Source of the DNA: Saussurea involucrata
Taxonomy: Eukaryota; Streptophyta; Magnoliopsida; Asterales; Asteraceae
Direction of reading: 5' to 3'
Assembly: GCA_033807775.1 (NCBI GenBank)
Contig: CM066320.1
Coordinates: forward strand, 184,189,784-184,253,783
Length of the DNA stretch: 64,000 nt
Made by a program: the position numbers and the translations under genes. Shown here piece by piece: positions 43,550 to 55,583 of the stretch. Positions within the stretch are counted from its first letter, which is position 1. The number at the start of each line of letters is the position of its first letter. The notes under the pieces were generated by a model, which made no database searches, was not told the DNA's origin, and worked only from the letters and a program-made list of their open reading frames with translations.

Positions 43550-45700
43550 TGTAACACCTCATTTTTTTAGTAAGTCCTTAGCTACCACCTTCTTGCATTT
43601 CATGGCTATTACATTCGATTTCTTCTGCATGCATGCGTTTCATCGTCGGAATTCTCGCATTTAAAACCAACCGGGAAGGAACCAGCGAGAATGCTCGGTG
43701 AGAGTGCCCGGGGGATTCTCGCGCGTCAAAATCGCGGCCTGCACTGAACTCACGGTACAGATGGGGCGAGAGTGCCTCGACGATAGTGTCAGGGTCACTC
43801 TCGTGGTCGCATAGTCGCGAGCTGCTACCAGGGGTCGATTCCACTCGCTTGAGGTACGTTCTCGGCGAGAGTGCCCGACGAGTGTGCCGGGGGCACTCTC
43901 GCGTGTCAAGGTCGCCGACGAGACATACTTTGGGTATAAAAGGTAGCGTTGATCTGGACTTTTTCTAGGGTTCTACTCTTTTCTTCCTTGGTCCAATTCT
44001 CCCACACTCTAGAACGATTTTTCACCAAACTCTCTTCCTTCACCATTAATGCTTGGAGACTTAATCATTTATGAGCATTAATCTTTCAACCCTACCCTCA
44101 CCTACCTTTAGGAAAGCTTCTACAAGGATCTCAAGAGTATTAAGTGTGCAAGCTTCAAGTGGTTACTTCTCCATCTTAGGGTTTCCTCTTTTGCTAGGGT
44201 TTTACTCTACAAACCTTAGGTAAGTGATCTATACTAGCAAGAGCTTCATGAATGATCATTATGGGTTAGTATGAGATTTATGATTGTTGATTTTGTGTCA
44301 TTTAGGGCTTTCCCTAGGAAATTGGGGTTTTCTCTCTACAAACCCTTCTTGATGAGTACTCTTTCACTTTATGCATTTATTTTCACCCCATACCGTTAAG
44401 ATGGTGGATTTGCTTTTATTTATGATTTTCACTCTAAAATTAGGGTTTACCCTAAGGAGTAATTACTTGGTGGATATAACCTTTATGTGTATGTGCATGG
44501 TCATATTAGCATTTCGACGAATGAAAGATGCATGCCCATACGATACATTTTTATATATATATATATACGTATAGCATGTGTGTGTATTTTTATATTCATA
44601 ATCTTGAGGGAGTGGGTATGTGCACACATATACATGGGTGTACATACATATATATACATATCCATATAATTATACGTAAAATGGCTTATTGACATGCTTG
44701 TTTGTGTATGCTCTTGTAGTTGCTATTTAATTGAGAATTCTTCTCCTTGTAGACGTGATATAGAGTAAGGAAACCAGATACAAATGTGGAGTCATATAGC
44801 ATGCTAAAATTTTAGAGAAATATTTAATTGTATACATGATCATGATTGGGTATTGTTGTAGTCTATCTCCTTGTGCACGAGGATTTAGACCTTTATGGAC
44901 CAATTGTTCATTTTATGGTTTGCCGTTTTGGGTCACTAGCGAGTAGGCAATAGGGTACATTGGGGTCCTTGATGTGTAACTCGTCTAGTTCAGATATGCA
45001 ATGTGGTCCCGTAAGTCCTTGAGGTGTAACTCGACGGATTAGGCACTAAAGGCATGATAATGAGATAGTTTGAGGTTGTGATGTGTTTTATGGCATGGGA
45101 ACTAGAATCGGGACTTGAGTGCAATCTGATAACATCGTGGGTGACTCCATTTCCCGTGTTCTTGTCACCCAGGTGGTAACGGGTCTCCCCTGTAATTAGA
45201 GAAATGTCTCTTTTGTATTATGTTCAGGTGTGGACTATCTTGGCTAAATGGAAAGTGGTAATGTAATATCACGTGGAGCCGGTATCTTTACTTTATGACG
45301 CAATTATTATGTTTTCTTCTATACTACATGCATCAGATTAAATCTCACTAGACTTCCGGTCTAACACTTTATGTTGTATGCTTTGTGGATTTCAGGTTCC
45401 ACCTAGCGGTATGTCTAGATCGCGTCTTTTGCCGACCACGCTTAGGAGCTTGGAGGGTCGGGATTTTGGGATCAAGATGAGGGATTTTTGGAGATATAGT
45501 GACACCCGGATTAATCTAGCTTACTTTATATCTAGATTAATAGGTTGTTGTGTATTATGTCTCAATACTCCTATGTTTAAGCATTGTCCAAACTATCCCA
45601 TTGCATTTAAGGGTTTTATTTGGCTTATATTTTGAAGTTTAAATTTACCCATTTTCCGGAAATTCCCTATATTTATTGTCTAAAATTTTAGGGTGTTACA
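43550..45700 (+). mobile_element. Family A LTR 3
   Basis: 2151 bp, TGTAACACC...GGGTGTTACA. Followed by CCCAT (45701-45705), the target duplication. The first of its three stem-loops is degraded. The third and the TATA box (43935-43941) are kept. Confidence 0.92.
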
Positions 45701-45893
45701 CCCATGCACCTATAAATTCATAATGACATTGGCCAGATGTGATTTGAATTTACTTTACATGAGAGTCCTCACTACCATCGTCCTGAATTCTCGGTGATCA
45801 AGATCTTCCCTAAAAGCTTCCTATATCTCAGCTAGTTTAAGTTTAGGCCCATTCGGTCACCTAAATCCCTTAAACTAGCGCTCTGATACCAAC
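45701..45893 (-). mobile_element. Family B 5' leader (right copy) with PBS
   Basis: Same sequence as 5553-5762 minus about 20 bp. The minus strand reads TTGGTATCAGAGC at 45880-45892. It belongs to the B unit whose internal remainder lies at 20148-24573. Confidence 0.88.
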
Positions 45894-47521
45894 TGTAACA
45901 ACCCACACAAATGAACATGCCAAAAGCTACTACTTTTAATAAAAACGCCAAAACGGCCCCAACAAAGTCACACCTTTAAGATTTCAAAACTGGGGTTTGC
46001 AGAAATAACCCTAATTACAGCTGAGAAACCTATCTAAACAATAAAGGAAAGTCTTCTAATCCTTCTATACGCATGCTCCAACTCACATCTTTCTTTTGCC
46101 TTTAAACGAGCCCTCGACTACGTGCTTCCTGAAAAGGTTTTAGTTTTGTAAAACGAGGGTTAGACCATGAGGTCTAGTGAGATCCCTCTTGTTACCAACA
46201 CCACGCCACAATTATCAAATAAAGAAAGTTTATAAGCATTTATAAACGGTCACCTTTATCAGATTAAATACACATACACCACCTATTGATGGCTCACGCT
46301 TTGGTCACGTACACACTTGTGACTATGTGTTAGGGCACACACCTGCCCTCAGTGAACATATGAAACGAATTCATATATCCTGCATGGGACACACTCCCCA
46401 TATATCCATAATAAGTCATCACATGCTCTGCCCCACACATACCCGAACTATAATTAACACACCTTTATCATGCATATTTAAAACAACGCAAAACATGCAA
46501 TTTAATATATCGGTACAAGTAACAAATTCGAGTATCGATAAAGCTTCAGTTTAGAAAGACTCACCTGACGTCCATGCTAACACGTCCTTACTTGAAACCG
46601 CTATTCTCTAACTGCACACCTACATTTTCACCCAACACACGAGAGTGAATAAGTCACTCAACATCCCACAAGGATTTCTATCACACATCCCGAGACACAT
46701 CCCGACTTTCTTAAAGCACTCTCTACTCCGCACACAGAAGGATCCCAAAGGATTACCTACACAGTCCCAAACATTGGAGTTTTCCGGACAACCACTTTCG
46801 GACAAACCACTTCCGGACAACCCACTTCCGGACACACCAACATTCTTCAGATTCCGGATTCCGGTACTTTCCAACACACCAACATTCATCCGGATTCCGG
46901 TACTTTCTGGATTCCCAACATTCTTCGGGAAGCCTCTTCCGGACAATAATCGGCTTCCGGACTCGCACACTTCCGGATTCCCTAGGGTTTCCGGATAGTG
47001 CGACTTCCGGACAAATGGGGTTTTTATCGAACAACTACTCCCTCCGAAATTCCCAACCAAACATGAAATCCGACAGACATACGAGTTTAATCTACTACAA
47101 ATGGATATGGCCATTCCAATCATTAATAGGAATCGGTTCCAAACCAAAACACACTCTTAACTCACTGATTCCTCCATTTAATACTCATTCCCAATTCTTA
47201 CACCATTTTTGAAGAGTTCCAAAGAGGAAACGTCATCAAACCCACCATAGGCATATAAATTTAAAGGAGACGGGATTACCTCGAAGAAGTTGAAGATTCA
47301 CGAACCCTAGCTCCAATTTCCAAGCTCTTCTTCCTCAATGGCAAGTTTTGCTCCACACCAAGCTTCCCACACATAGCCGCACAATACTGATAAATGGAAA
47401 TGAGGGATTTTTGGGGTTTTAACCCGATTTCTCTTATTCACACAAATGCCACCAAAGTTTCATTCTTCAAACCACACACACACCATTATGTTTTATTTAC
47501 AAAACAAACCCGGTTATTACA
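45894..47521 (-). mobile_element. Family B 5' LTR (right), uninterrupted
   Basis: 1628 bp, TGTAACAACCC...GGTTATTACA. It matches 5763-6592 joined to 19369-20147 with small differences, for example in the TCCGGA cluster at 46780-47010. The right edge at 47521 is the end of the nest. The next bases (GGTGTGTATC) are unrelated DNA. Confidence 0.9.
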
Positions 47522-48296
47522 GGTGTGTATCACAATGGGTATCACAGTGGTATCACAATGGGTATAACAATAGTTACCCTGTTGTTTTGCTTGTACAATT
47601 CAGCTTCTGGTTTGGATAGTCTATGTTGGAGATATATGTTCATATGGCTGTTGTTTTCTGGTATGAATCACAGTGGTATATATCACATGTGGTATTAGAG
47701 TGTAACACAATGTATTTTGAGTGTACCGTAATGGTAATCACTATGTTCATAGAGTGTATCTCACATGGTAATCACAGTGTAACATAATGTATTTTAGGTA
47801 TCACAATCATGATCGTTGTATGTATCTTTTTGTAAAGTGTCCATTTTTTCTGGTATCACATTGTGTATCCGTCGGAATAAGGAGATGAGAGGGGTGAGAG
47901 GATAGATAAATATTCTTAAATATCTAAAATGCTTTTTAAATTAAATTTTAATTAAAATTAGTAAAATTAATAATTTCCTAATTTATTTTTAATATGCGTC
48001 TGACATTAGATCTCACGGTTATAACAAATAACTCAATTCTTTCTTAAATGATCCATGAATCTCGTAATATAATCACTTCAAAGAATGAAATTTGCTTAAC
48101 CCCAAACATCAACACTTACGTTTTATATTTGTCAACTCGGAATATTTAGAAACAATGATATGCTACGCCACATATTTATAGCCATGCTAAGTAGGCAATT
48201 TTTCTTTCTAAGTAAAACTTCAAGGCTAATCAAGGGTTTATTATATATGTATTTTTAAATAGCCACATCCTTTCAACTTAGGCAACAAGGTTTTCT

Positions 48297-48330
<34 letters not shown>

Positions 48331-48335
48331 ACCTG
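47522..48335. other. Spacer with GTATCACA-type short repeats and TA run
   Basis: From 47522 to about 47860 the motifs GTATCACA(A/G)TG and relatives recur many times at irregular spacing. The remainder is AT-rich. A (TA)n run at about 48302-48330 borders the viral insert. No gene seen. Confidence 0.65.
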
Positions 48336-48764
48336 ATGACTAGAGAAGCTAGCCTTAGGTTAAGAAGATCAAACCAAACCACTTTACACTTTGGACTCCT
48401 AACCATTGCAATAAAAGGTCTCCATAGAACTGGTTTAGGAACAAAAGCCCTTGTAGTATTGATTGATAATAGATTTTCTAATCTTGATCAAGCTATAATC
48501 GGAACAATGGAAATAGATTTAAACCATAATATAGGCGTTGCTTATATTGCTCCCCAAAACTTTTCATTAAGTGTTGATGATTTCTGTAGATATGTTACTT
48601 TACAGATTCAAACACTTGGATATGAAAGTTTTTTAGGAAAGAATCTGGCAATAGAAATAATATTTCTTGGAAGATTGACAGGAACCACAGGAAGTCAGTA
48701 TAATGTTGATATTGACTCAATCATCCAAAGTTCCAAACTGTATCCTCTAGAGGAATACAAATGA
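48336..48764 (+). pseudogene. Pararetrovirus movement protein, 5'-truncated
   Basis: Open for 142 codons to TGA at 48762. The stretch IAPQNFSLSVDDFCRYVTLQ and the following LGYESFLGKNLAI are typical of the 30K-type movement protein of Caulimoviridae, which lets virus pass through plasmodesmata. The N-terminal portion with the virus 5' region is absent. Its stop overlaps the next start as ATGA (48761-48764), the compact ORF junction common in this family. Confidence 0.8.
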
Positions 48765-49724
48765 TACCTCCTGCCCAGATAGATTCCCAAACCATTGCTG
48801 GTAGTGAATGAACTATTCCATTTCACAGAGAAACCACAACCATTGTCCCCACTAGTTATATTGATTATACCAATTCAAGCGGATCTAAATCTCTAAGGTT
48901 TAGAAATTATAAGGACAATGCTTCATCATCCCAAAGAAAAGAGGAAGAAGAAGATGAACCTACTGATGAAGATCTTCAAAGATTTTCCACTAGCTTCATG
49001 AATGTTACTTTTGATGATGAATGGGATACCTTAGAAAAAGACTCTAAGTATTTTGACTCAAGCAATCCTAAAGACATCAAACCTTTCTTGGTCAAATACA
49101 ATCCACCTCTCTCAAGTCAAGTTGATATTAGGGAAATAAAACCTACTGGATGGGAAGGCTGTGATCATAAAATTCTTTACCCCAAAGAATTATTTGATTA
49201 TACTCTTAGTCCCCAAGAGCTTGAAGAAATGGAAGTTATCCTTAAAAACCAAGGACAACTCTCAGAATCACAAATTATCTATCAAGATGATTTGAAAAAT
49301 ATAAGAATGACTCCTAAAGAAGAAAATCTTTTGAATTCTTATTTAGATGATTCTGTTAAATCTGTGAATTTCACTCTTATGGATGATAATGTTGGATCAT
49401 CTGTTACTGGCCCATTACCAGGAAGACTTGAAACAATGAGTTATGAAACAGGGAGACCTCCTCGTGTTCAAGCCAAATGTTATAATGAACCAACCCAAAA
49501 TTACAGAAATAAAGGAAGAAGATTACCAACTGACCCAACTTTCACTTGGAACTCTACCCCTTTATTAAACATTACAGATATACACCCACAATTGTGGAAT
49601 TCATATCTGGAAACTTGGTCCCAAGAAGTTCATCGAGACTACACATCTAAATATCTTGAAAAAGATATAGATGCTGAAGTAATGATCTCCATTGCTGAAA
49701 ACTATCTTGGTACTACTGCACTTG
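48761..49724 (+). pseudogene. Pararetrovirus coat/polyprotein N-terminal part
   Basis: The ATG at 48761 opens a frame with a TGA at 48809. It is then open to the insertion site of Gypsy D. An acidic segment (RKEEEEDEPTDEDL) leads into a region rich in charged and aromatic residues (FDDEWDTLEKDSK). This fits the acidic N-terminal part of the capsid precursor. Cut at ACTTG (49720-49724). Confidence 0.7.
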
Positions 49725-52024
49725 TGTAAAGCCCGTAACCCGGTACGTTTTTTTTATTTTATTTTATCCTCCGTCTCTATTATTTTTTTTATTTTTAAAA
49801 AATAAATAAATAAGAGAAGACGTCCTTAGCATTTTTCGTCAACGGGGTTAGTTACTTTGGATTATATTGTGAACAACTTTAAGTAGTCATGGTTGTTTGG
49901 CACTTAGGGAAATGAAGAGGGACTAATGGTGACAATACACCATTCTTGTGCATGTGAACCAGCCAAGGCCGATCACTTCCCCTCCCATTTTCTTTTTGTT
50001 TCTTTTAGCAAACCCCAAGGACCCTTCTTCTCCCTCCCTTATGTTTGTGTCGGTTGTGAGAGAGAGAGAACGCAAGAAGAGAGAGATAGAGAGAAACCGT
50101 GAGAAGGAGAAGAGGTTGGCCGGAAACCCCCCCCTGTCGTCGCTGCTACTGCTGCCGCCGGGAGTTCTCCGGAAACCGCCGTCGCTTGTGTTCGTCTGAG
50201 GTCTCGAGGGAGAGAGAAGCAGGGAGGTGCGGTTGTGTGGCGTCTTAGCAAGGTAAGTCGTTCCTTCGTCTCGCTCCCTTTTCCTTTCTTTTGTTTCCGG
50301 CAAAACGACCACCGCGAAGCCACCGCCGCCGTACGCCGCCGCTGGGGTGGCCGAGGGCTGGGCGGTCTTGGTTGCGTGTGTGTGCTGGTATGTGTTCGTG
50401 TGTGGCAGCCGTGAGGGGGAGCGAGAGGGTGAGGGTGGTATGGAGAGATGAGGGGTGTGGGTGTCGCCGGAACGCCGCCGCCGCCGCCGTGCCCCACTGC
50501 CGGAGGTGGCAGTGGGTGGTGCCCGTGGCGTAACCCTAAAACCACCCTGACCGTAACCCTAAACCATTGAACCTTAAACCATAAACCGTTAATCCTAATC
50601 TCAAAAACCGTTTTATCATTTCATGTGAATTGTTGTAATCTGCCACTGTTTTGCGTAGTCAATAACCTTTTACTCGTAGCTCGGATTGAAATGAAATCAG
50701 TGGCTGAAGTTCACTAATCGAGTCAGGAAAGTTTTTCGTGTTCTGCCGAAAATCTGTTTAAGCCCGTAGCTGGGCCGTATGGGGCTGTTTATACAGCCTG
50801 GTCCGAAAAACTTCCAGCTTTCTATCCCTGTTTTGTTTTATGCATAACTTTTGCTTGGAATGTCGGTTTGGGATAGGACTGGTGCCAAAAGTTTCGTTTC
50901 GGAGTCTATTAAGTTTCCTCTGTTTCGCAGAAAGACCAGTTCGGACCATAGATAGGGCGATGTTACCATGTTGTACTGAAAGGTCCGGGTGTTCGCTGTT
51001 CTGCGAATCATTTTTGTAAAATCCATAGTAAATTATAGAAAAATCGTTAGGACGCGTGCGATACGTCCCTGAAATCGTAAGACTTAGAACTCCGTAATTA
51101 TGGATTTTAATTTCTGTATTTATCAGTTTTAAGGGGGTAAAACAGGTCCCGAACAGACCCGTAACTTTTAATAAAAAGCTGGAATATTTAGGCTTTTGGA
51201 AGCTAGTAAACGTGTTATGGGTCAGGACTTTCCTTTGACTTTTTATACGTATTTAGGTGGGAGAAAGTGAAGAAGATTGCCGTGTTGGTGTTGCGATTCG
51301 TGAGCACGTTGCTTAGCCTTGAGGTGAGTTCTCTCACCGCGTAGATAGGAATTTCATGCATGTCGTTCTTTTGCGTTACGTGTTATTACGTGTATTTATG
51401 TGCTTACATGAACTAGTTGGGATGTGATAACTGGTTGTGATTTGTTGAATTCGTATGTGAAATATTTATGCATGTGTACACCTCGGTGGGACTGAGGGGC
51501 TCGGTGGGACCGAGGGCTTGGTGGGACTAAGCTAGTACAACAATCTTTACTCGGTGGGACCGAGGGCTCGGTGGGACTGAGTTTGCATTAATGTATTTTG
51601 TGTACTCGGTGGGACCGAGGTTTGTGCTTATATAATAAACATTATGTGGTTTGATATTCGTGGTGATGGTGATGTTACCTACTTGCGAGTAGGGGTGATA
51701 TGCGTGGGGTTGCTACCTACGTGTGTGGTTGGATTCACTAAGCGTTATAGCTTACCCCTTCCCAATATGTTGTTATTTCAGGTGCGGGCGGCAGTCGGGC
51801 GTGACCGTACACACATCAAGCGCGGAGCATCAAAGATTGTTAAACTTTCACTTTCAAACCCTTTGAATTTAATTATGTATTTTTCCGCTGCATAAACTTT
51901 GTTGACGGTTTGAGTCAACGACGTTAATTTCAATTAAGACATGAGTTACTAGATTATGGTTGTTTTATAATGAAATGGATGTTTTAAATTTTTTAAATTT
52001 CCTTGTAATTTTTGGGACGTTACA
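49725..52024 (+). mobile_element. Family D 5' LTR
   Basis: 2300 bp. Contains a GA-rich tract, a GC-rich stretch (50290-50530) with CCG runs, two telomere-like CCCTAAA motifs near 50532-50572, and the palindrome array at 51482-51619. Confidence 0.92.
51482..51619. repeat. Six short palindromes CTCGGTGGGACCGAG with paired variants
   Basis: Units at 51482, 51500, 51517, 51550, 51567 and 51605. The consensus CTCGGT-GGG-ACCGAG forms a 6-bp stem. Variants CTCGGT-GGG-ACTGAG (G.T wobble) and CTTGGT-GGG-ACTAAG (C-G to T-A pair change) keep pairing. The array recurs in the 3' LTR at about 59167-59305. Confidence 0.85.
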
Positions 52025-52026
52025 AC

Positions 52027-52039
52027 TTGGTATCAGAGC
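52027..52039 (+). promoter_or_regulatory. Family D primer binding site (tRNA-iMet)
   Basis: TTGGTATCAGAGC two bases inside the LTR end. Confidence 0.92.
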
Positions 52040-52824
52040 ACGACTTGAGTGAATCAAGCACATCTCGGTGTGTTTGGTCTCAAGTTGCGGCTAAGATATC
52101 TTTAAATTCTTTTATCAAAGTTTTTGTTTTTAAATGAAAAGAGAAAACTCGTTTGGAAACGGTGATCGTGGGCGCAGTGTGTACAGTCAGCCGACGCCAA
52201 CTGGGAAGGTAAGGAACTTAGTGTATTTATCGCTTTTCAGGTATAGTGTATGCGTGCTAGATTGCTTATGTGAACTATATGGTACCGTATGCTGGTTTTA
52301 TCGCTTATAGGAACTCATGCTAGCTTTGATAGGTTGTTAAGCGAATGCACTCTAGGTTGTATGCGGTAGGAACTGAATAGCCTTAGAATATTAGATTTAG
52401 TTCTATTGCGCAGCTCTTGTTTGAGTCCAACCGTTCTAGGATAGAATCTCTTATTCGAACGTCTATCTGGGTTTACACTGTATACGACCGTGCATTCACG
52501 AGGCGACTCGTCAGGGTTAGTGGGGTTTCCGTGTTAGCAAGGGATAGTGGGTGATATGACCTTTCTAGGGAGTTAGGAAAGGTGTTTGTATGGGTTGGAT
52601 TGGCTATATGTGTTTATTTGTGGTAATCAACTACTTGAATGTCCCGGGACAGGACTCGAAACGAGTAAGGATAGGTGTGAAGGGTAGTAGTAGAGCTCCT
52701 ACTATCTGAAGCACAGGATCCATGCTCGAGTCGGGGAGAGTCACGAGGAAGCCAATGAGTGGAGTACGAGCGTGGTAGGGTGAGTTATATGTGCTTATAT
52801 ATCTCTGAAATTTCTCTTTCTAGA
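52040..52824 (+). other. Family D 5' leader
   Basis: About 785 bp of non-coding DNA between the PBS and the gag ATG. A weak splice-donor-like GGTAAGG occurs near 52206. No ORF of note. Confidence 0.6.
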
Positions 52825-54757
52825 ATGGTCAATACTAGGAGGAACAACGCGGCGGAGTCGTGAGCCGAGACGGGGATTACTGAGGAGCGTATTAGGGAAC
52901 TGATTGCTACTGAGGTTTCCCACGCGATCGGGGAGGCGATCCCCGAGATCATCACCGCTATTAGAGAGGAGGTGGTGATCCTACTGGAGGAGCGTATTGC
53001 AGCTATTCCACTGCCTGCGGAGGGTCATCCCCGTAACCGAGAGTTCCAGTACCGGGATCTCTCCGCCTGTTCCCCGCCAGAGTTTAAGGGAGACCTGGAT
53101 CCGATTACCAGCATGCGATGGGTATCTGACATGGAGTTCGCATTTTTGACCAGTGGTTGCCCGGACAACCTAAAGGTCCGTTTTGCAGTAAATCTACTTC
53201 GTGACGGCGCGAAGGATTGGTGCGCCACGGCATTGACGCCTGCCGAGCGCACTACTTTGACTTGGGACGAGTTTGTCACTCATTTCCGTGCGGAGTATGT
53301 ACCGCCAGTAGAAATGGAGCGAATCGCTAAAGAATTCCTAGAGCTCACCCAGACAACAGAGACGGTAAAAGAGATGAACAGGAAATTTACCGAGATGGCA
53401 TTATTCTGTCCTCAGTATGCCGCCTCGGAAGAGATGAAGATGTCAAGGTATAAAGATATGCTACGCACGGAGATCCGAGAATTTGTTAGCACGGCACAGT
53501 ACACTTCATTATCCGCCATGATGGACGCCGCTCGAAGGAGTGAGCTTGAGCTGGAGACCCAAGCTAAGAAGCGGGAGGCGGCACAGCCAGTGACGCCCAT
53601 CTCGGCAGTGCCGAAGCGTTCGAGGTTCACAGGTACGCGCACGGGTTCTAGCAGTGGCGGGTTTAAGCCCCGGGATACCGGAGCAAGGAGAATAGAGGGG
53701 TGTTTTAAGTGTGGCCAACCCGGTCACCTTAGCCAGGATTGTAAGACGCCGTTAATGGTCTGTTTCAATTGTAACCAGACGGGCCACGTAAGGGCCAACT
53801 GTCCTAGAGCAGGGGTAGCTGCTGGGGGTGGAGCTCAGAGGGTGCCTGGGAATGCCCCGTTGCGCATTACTGATGGTCGAGCTGGTCAGCCAGGGGCGGG
53901 AGCGGCCCGAGGTAGAGTTCACCAGTTGACGGTGGATGAGGCACAGGCGACGCCTAAAGTGGTCACAGGTATATCCCTTACTTCTTTCCCTTTGTCTTTC
54001 CTTTCCATGTCATGTATTTATTTGTGGTCGAACTATATGTTAGGTACATTCCTAGTTAACTCGGTGCCTGCAGTTGTGATGTTTGATAGTGGGGCTACTC
54101 ACTCTTTTGTGTCTCGCACTTTTAGCGAGGGTTTAGGCCGAGTTGTAGGACGCTTGAGTTATCCTCTGGTTGTTGAGGTGGCCGATGATAGGACCTTGAC
54201 GGTCACATACGTGTTTCGCGGATGCACCTTAGAGATCTCAGGGGTGAGGTTTCCCATTGACCTGATCCCGATTGCTATGCGGGAGCTTTGTGTGATTGTG
54301 GGCATGGATAAGTTCGACGCGGAGATCGTTTGCCGTCACAAGCAAGTGCGAGTTCGAACCCCAAGCGGGGGAGAACTGTTAGTACAGGGAGATTCGTCTA
54401 GACGGTCTACGGTCATATGTTCGGCTGCGAGAGCTCGGAGGTACCTTCAGCATAGTGGGCAAGGATTTTTAGCATACGTGTTAGACACGAGGGTTGGGGA
54501 AGCGAAGATGTCTGCGGAAGACGTACCTGTGGTACGGGAGTTCACCGACGTGTTTCCCTAGGAGTTGCCGGGGATACCTCCCGAACGACAGGTAAAGTTT
54601 CGGATCGATCTGATCCCGGGTGCGGCTCCGGTGGCCAAGGCACCCTACCGCCTGGCTCCACCGGAAATGAAAGAGCTGTACGCCCAGCTGCAAGAACTAC
54701 TCGAAAAGGAGTTCATTAGACCGAGCTGTTCGCCGTGGGAGCACCTATCTTATTCGT
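52825..54757 (+). pseudogene. Family D gag-protease with start of RT, two stops
   Basis: ATG at 52825 (MVNTRRNN), TGA at 52861, then open from 52864 to TAG at 54559. Gag core: MRWVSDMEFAFLTSGC, LRDGAKDWCATALT, FVTHFRAEYVPPVE. Zinc knuckles CFKCGQPGHLSQDC and CFNCNQTGHVRANC near 53700-53805. Protease active site MFDSGATHSFVS near 54080. A 75-bp in-frame GT-AG segment (53969-54043) separates VVTG from TFLVN, where families A and C run straight on. After the TAG the frame continues (ELPGIPPERQVKFRIDLIPG) to the RT start, where one base is missing near 54737. Confidence 0.9.
53969..54043 (+). other. Candidate 75-bp in-frame intron in family D gag-protease
   Basis: Begins GTATATCC, ends TATGTTAG, is T-rich, is 25 codons long without a stop, and starts and ends in the same codon phase. 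Removing it would restore the VxGTFLVN junction seen in related elements. Splicing is inferred, not shown. Confidence 0.6.
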
Positions 54758-55583
54758 GAAGAAGCAGGATGGATCACATCGGATGTGCATAGATTACCGA
54801 GAGCTGAATAAGCTTATGGTAAAGAATCGTTATCCTTTGCCAAGGATTGACGATTTGTTCGACCAGCTTCAGGGGGCCTCATGGTTCTCCAAGATTGATC
54901 TACGGTCGGGGTACCACCAGATGCGGGTCAGGAGTGAGGACATGGAAAAGACGGCTTTCCGTACGCGATACGGTCATTACGAGTTTGTGGTGATGCCTTT
55001 TGGACTCACCAATGCACCTGCAGCGTTCATGGACCTCATGAACCGAGTGTGTAGTCCGATGTTGGACCGTTCGGTGATTGTGTTCATCGATGACATTCTG
55101 GTGTATTCGAAGACCAAGGAGGAGCACGAGATGCATCTTCGAGAAGTGTTGGAAGTATTGAGGCGAGAGAAGTTATACGCTAAGTTTTCCAAGTGCGAAT
55201 TCTGGTTACGAGAGGTCCAGTTCCTAGGACATGTCGTGAATCAGGATGGTATTATGGTTGACCCAGCTAAGATTGCAGCTGTGATGCGGTGGGAGGTGCC
55301 GAAGACTCCTACTGAGGTGAGAAGCTTTCTGGGATTAGCGGGGTATTATCGAAGGTTTATACAGGATTTCTCTAAGATCGCGTTACCCATGACGCGATTG
55401 ACAAAGAAATCTGCGGCTTTCAGTTGGGGGGAGGAACAACAGAAGGCGTTCGAGGAGCTACGTAGGCGGTTGTGTGAGGCTCCTGTGTTAACCTTACCCG
55501 AGGGCATGGAGGATTTGGTAGTATATTGTGACGCCTCACATCAGGGTTGGGTGTCGTGCTTATGCAGCGCGGCAAAGTCATAG
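54735..55583 (+). pseudogene. Family D reverse transcriptase
   Basis: All RT motifs are present: GAPILFVKKQDGSHRMCIDY, ELNKLMVKNRYPLP, FSKIDLRSGYHQMR, VMPFGLTNAPAAF, FIDDILVYSK (catalytic), KCEFWLREVQFLGH, GLAGYYRRFIQDFS. It leads into the RNase H start (LVVYCDASHQG). A single-base loss near 55548 shifts the frame into the next segment. The enzyme would copy element RNA in the cytoplasmic particle. Confidence 0.93.

Larger units (their letters stand above)
24574..45700 (+). mobile_element. Family A Gypsy tandem array: LTR-internal-LTR-internal-LTR
   Basis: Three LTRs of about 2.14 kb (24574-26711; 29415-29975 plus 38653-40244; 43550-45700) alternate with two internal regions (26712-29414 and 40245-43549). 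CCCAT lies just outside both ends (24569-24573 and 45701-45705). The whole array thus occupies a single integration site in family B and later gained a second unit by LTR-LTR recombination. Family C interrupts the middle LTR. Both internal regions lack RT and RNase H, so the family is non-autonomous here. Confidence 0.9.

Noticed and set aside
50039..50545. Long minus-strand open frames in both D LTRs (also 57619-58212), rich in Pro, His, Thr and Arg
   Set aside because: They lie in a CCG-rich, low-complexity part of the LTR, overlap other frames equally open on the plus strand, and show no domain. Base composition explains them.
50530..50580. Interstitial telomere-like CCCTAAA motifs in the D LTR
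   Set aside because: Only two isolated units, in both LTRs, within ordinary LTR sequence. Not an array and not a fusion scar.
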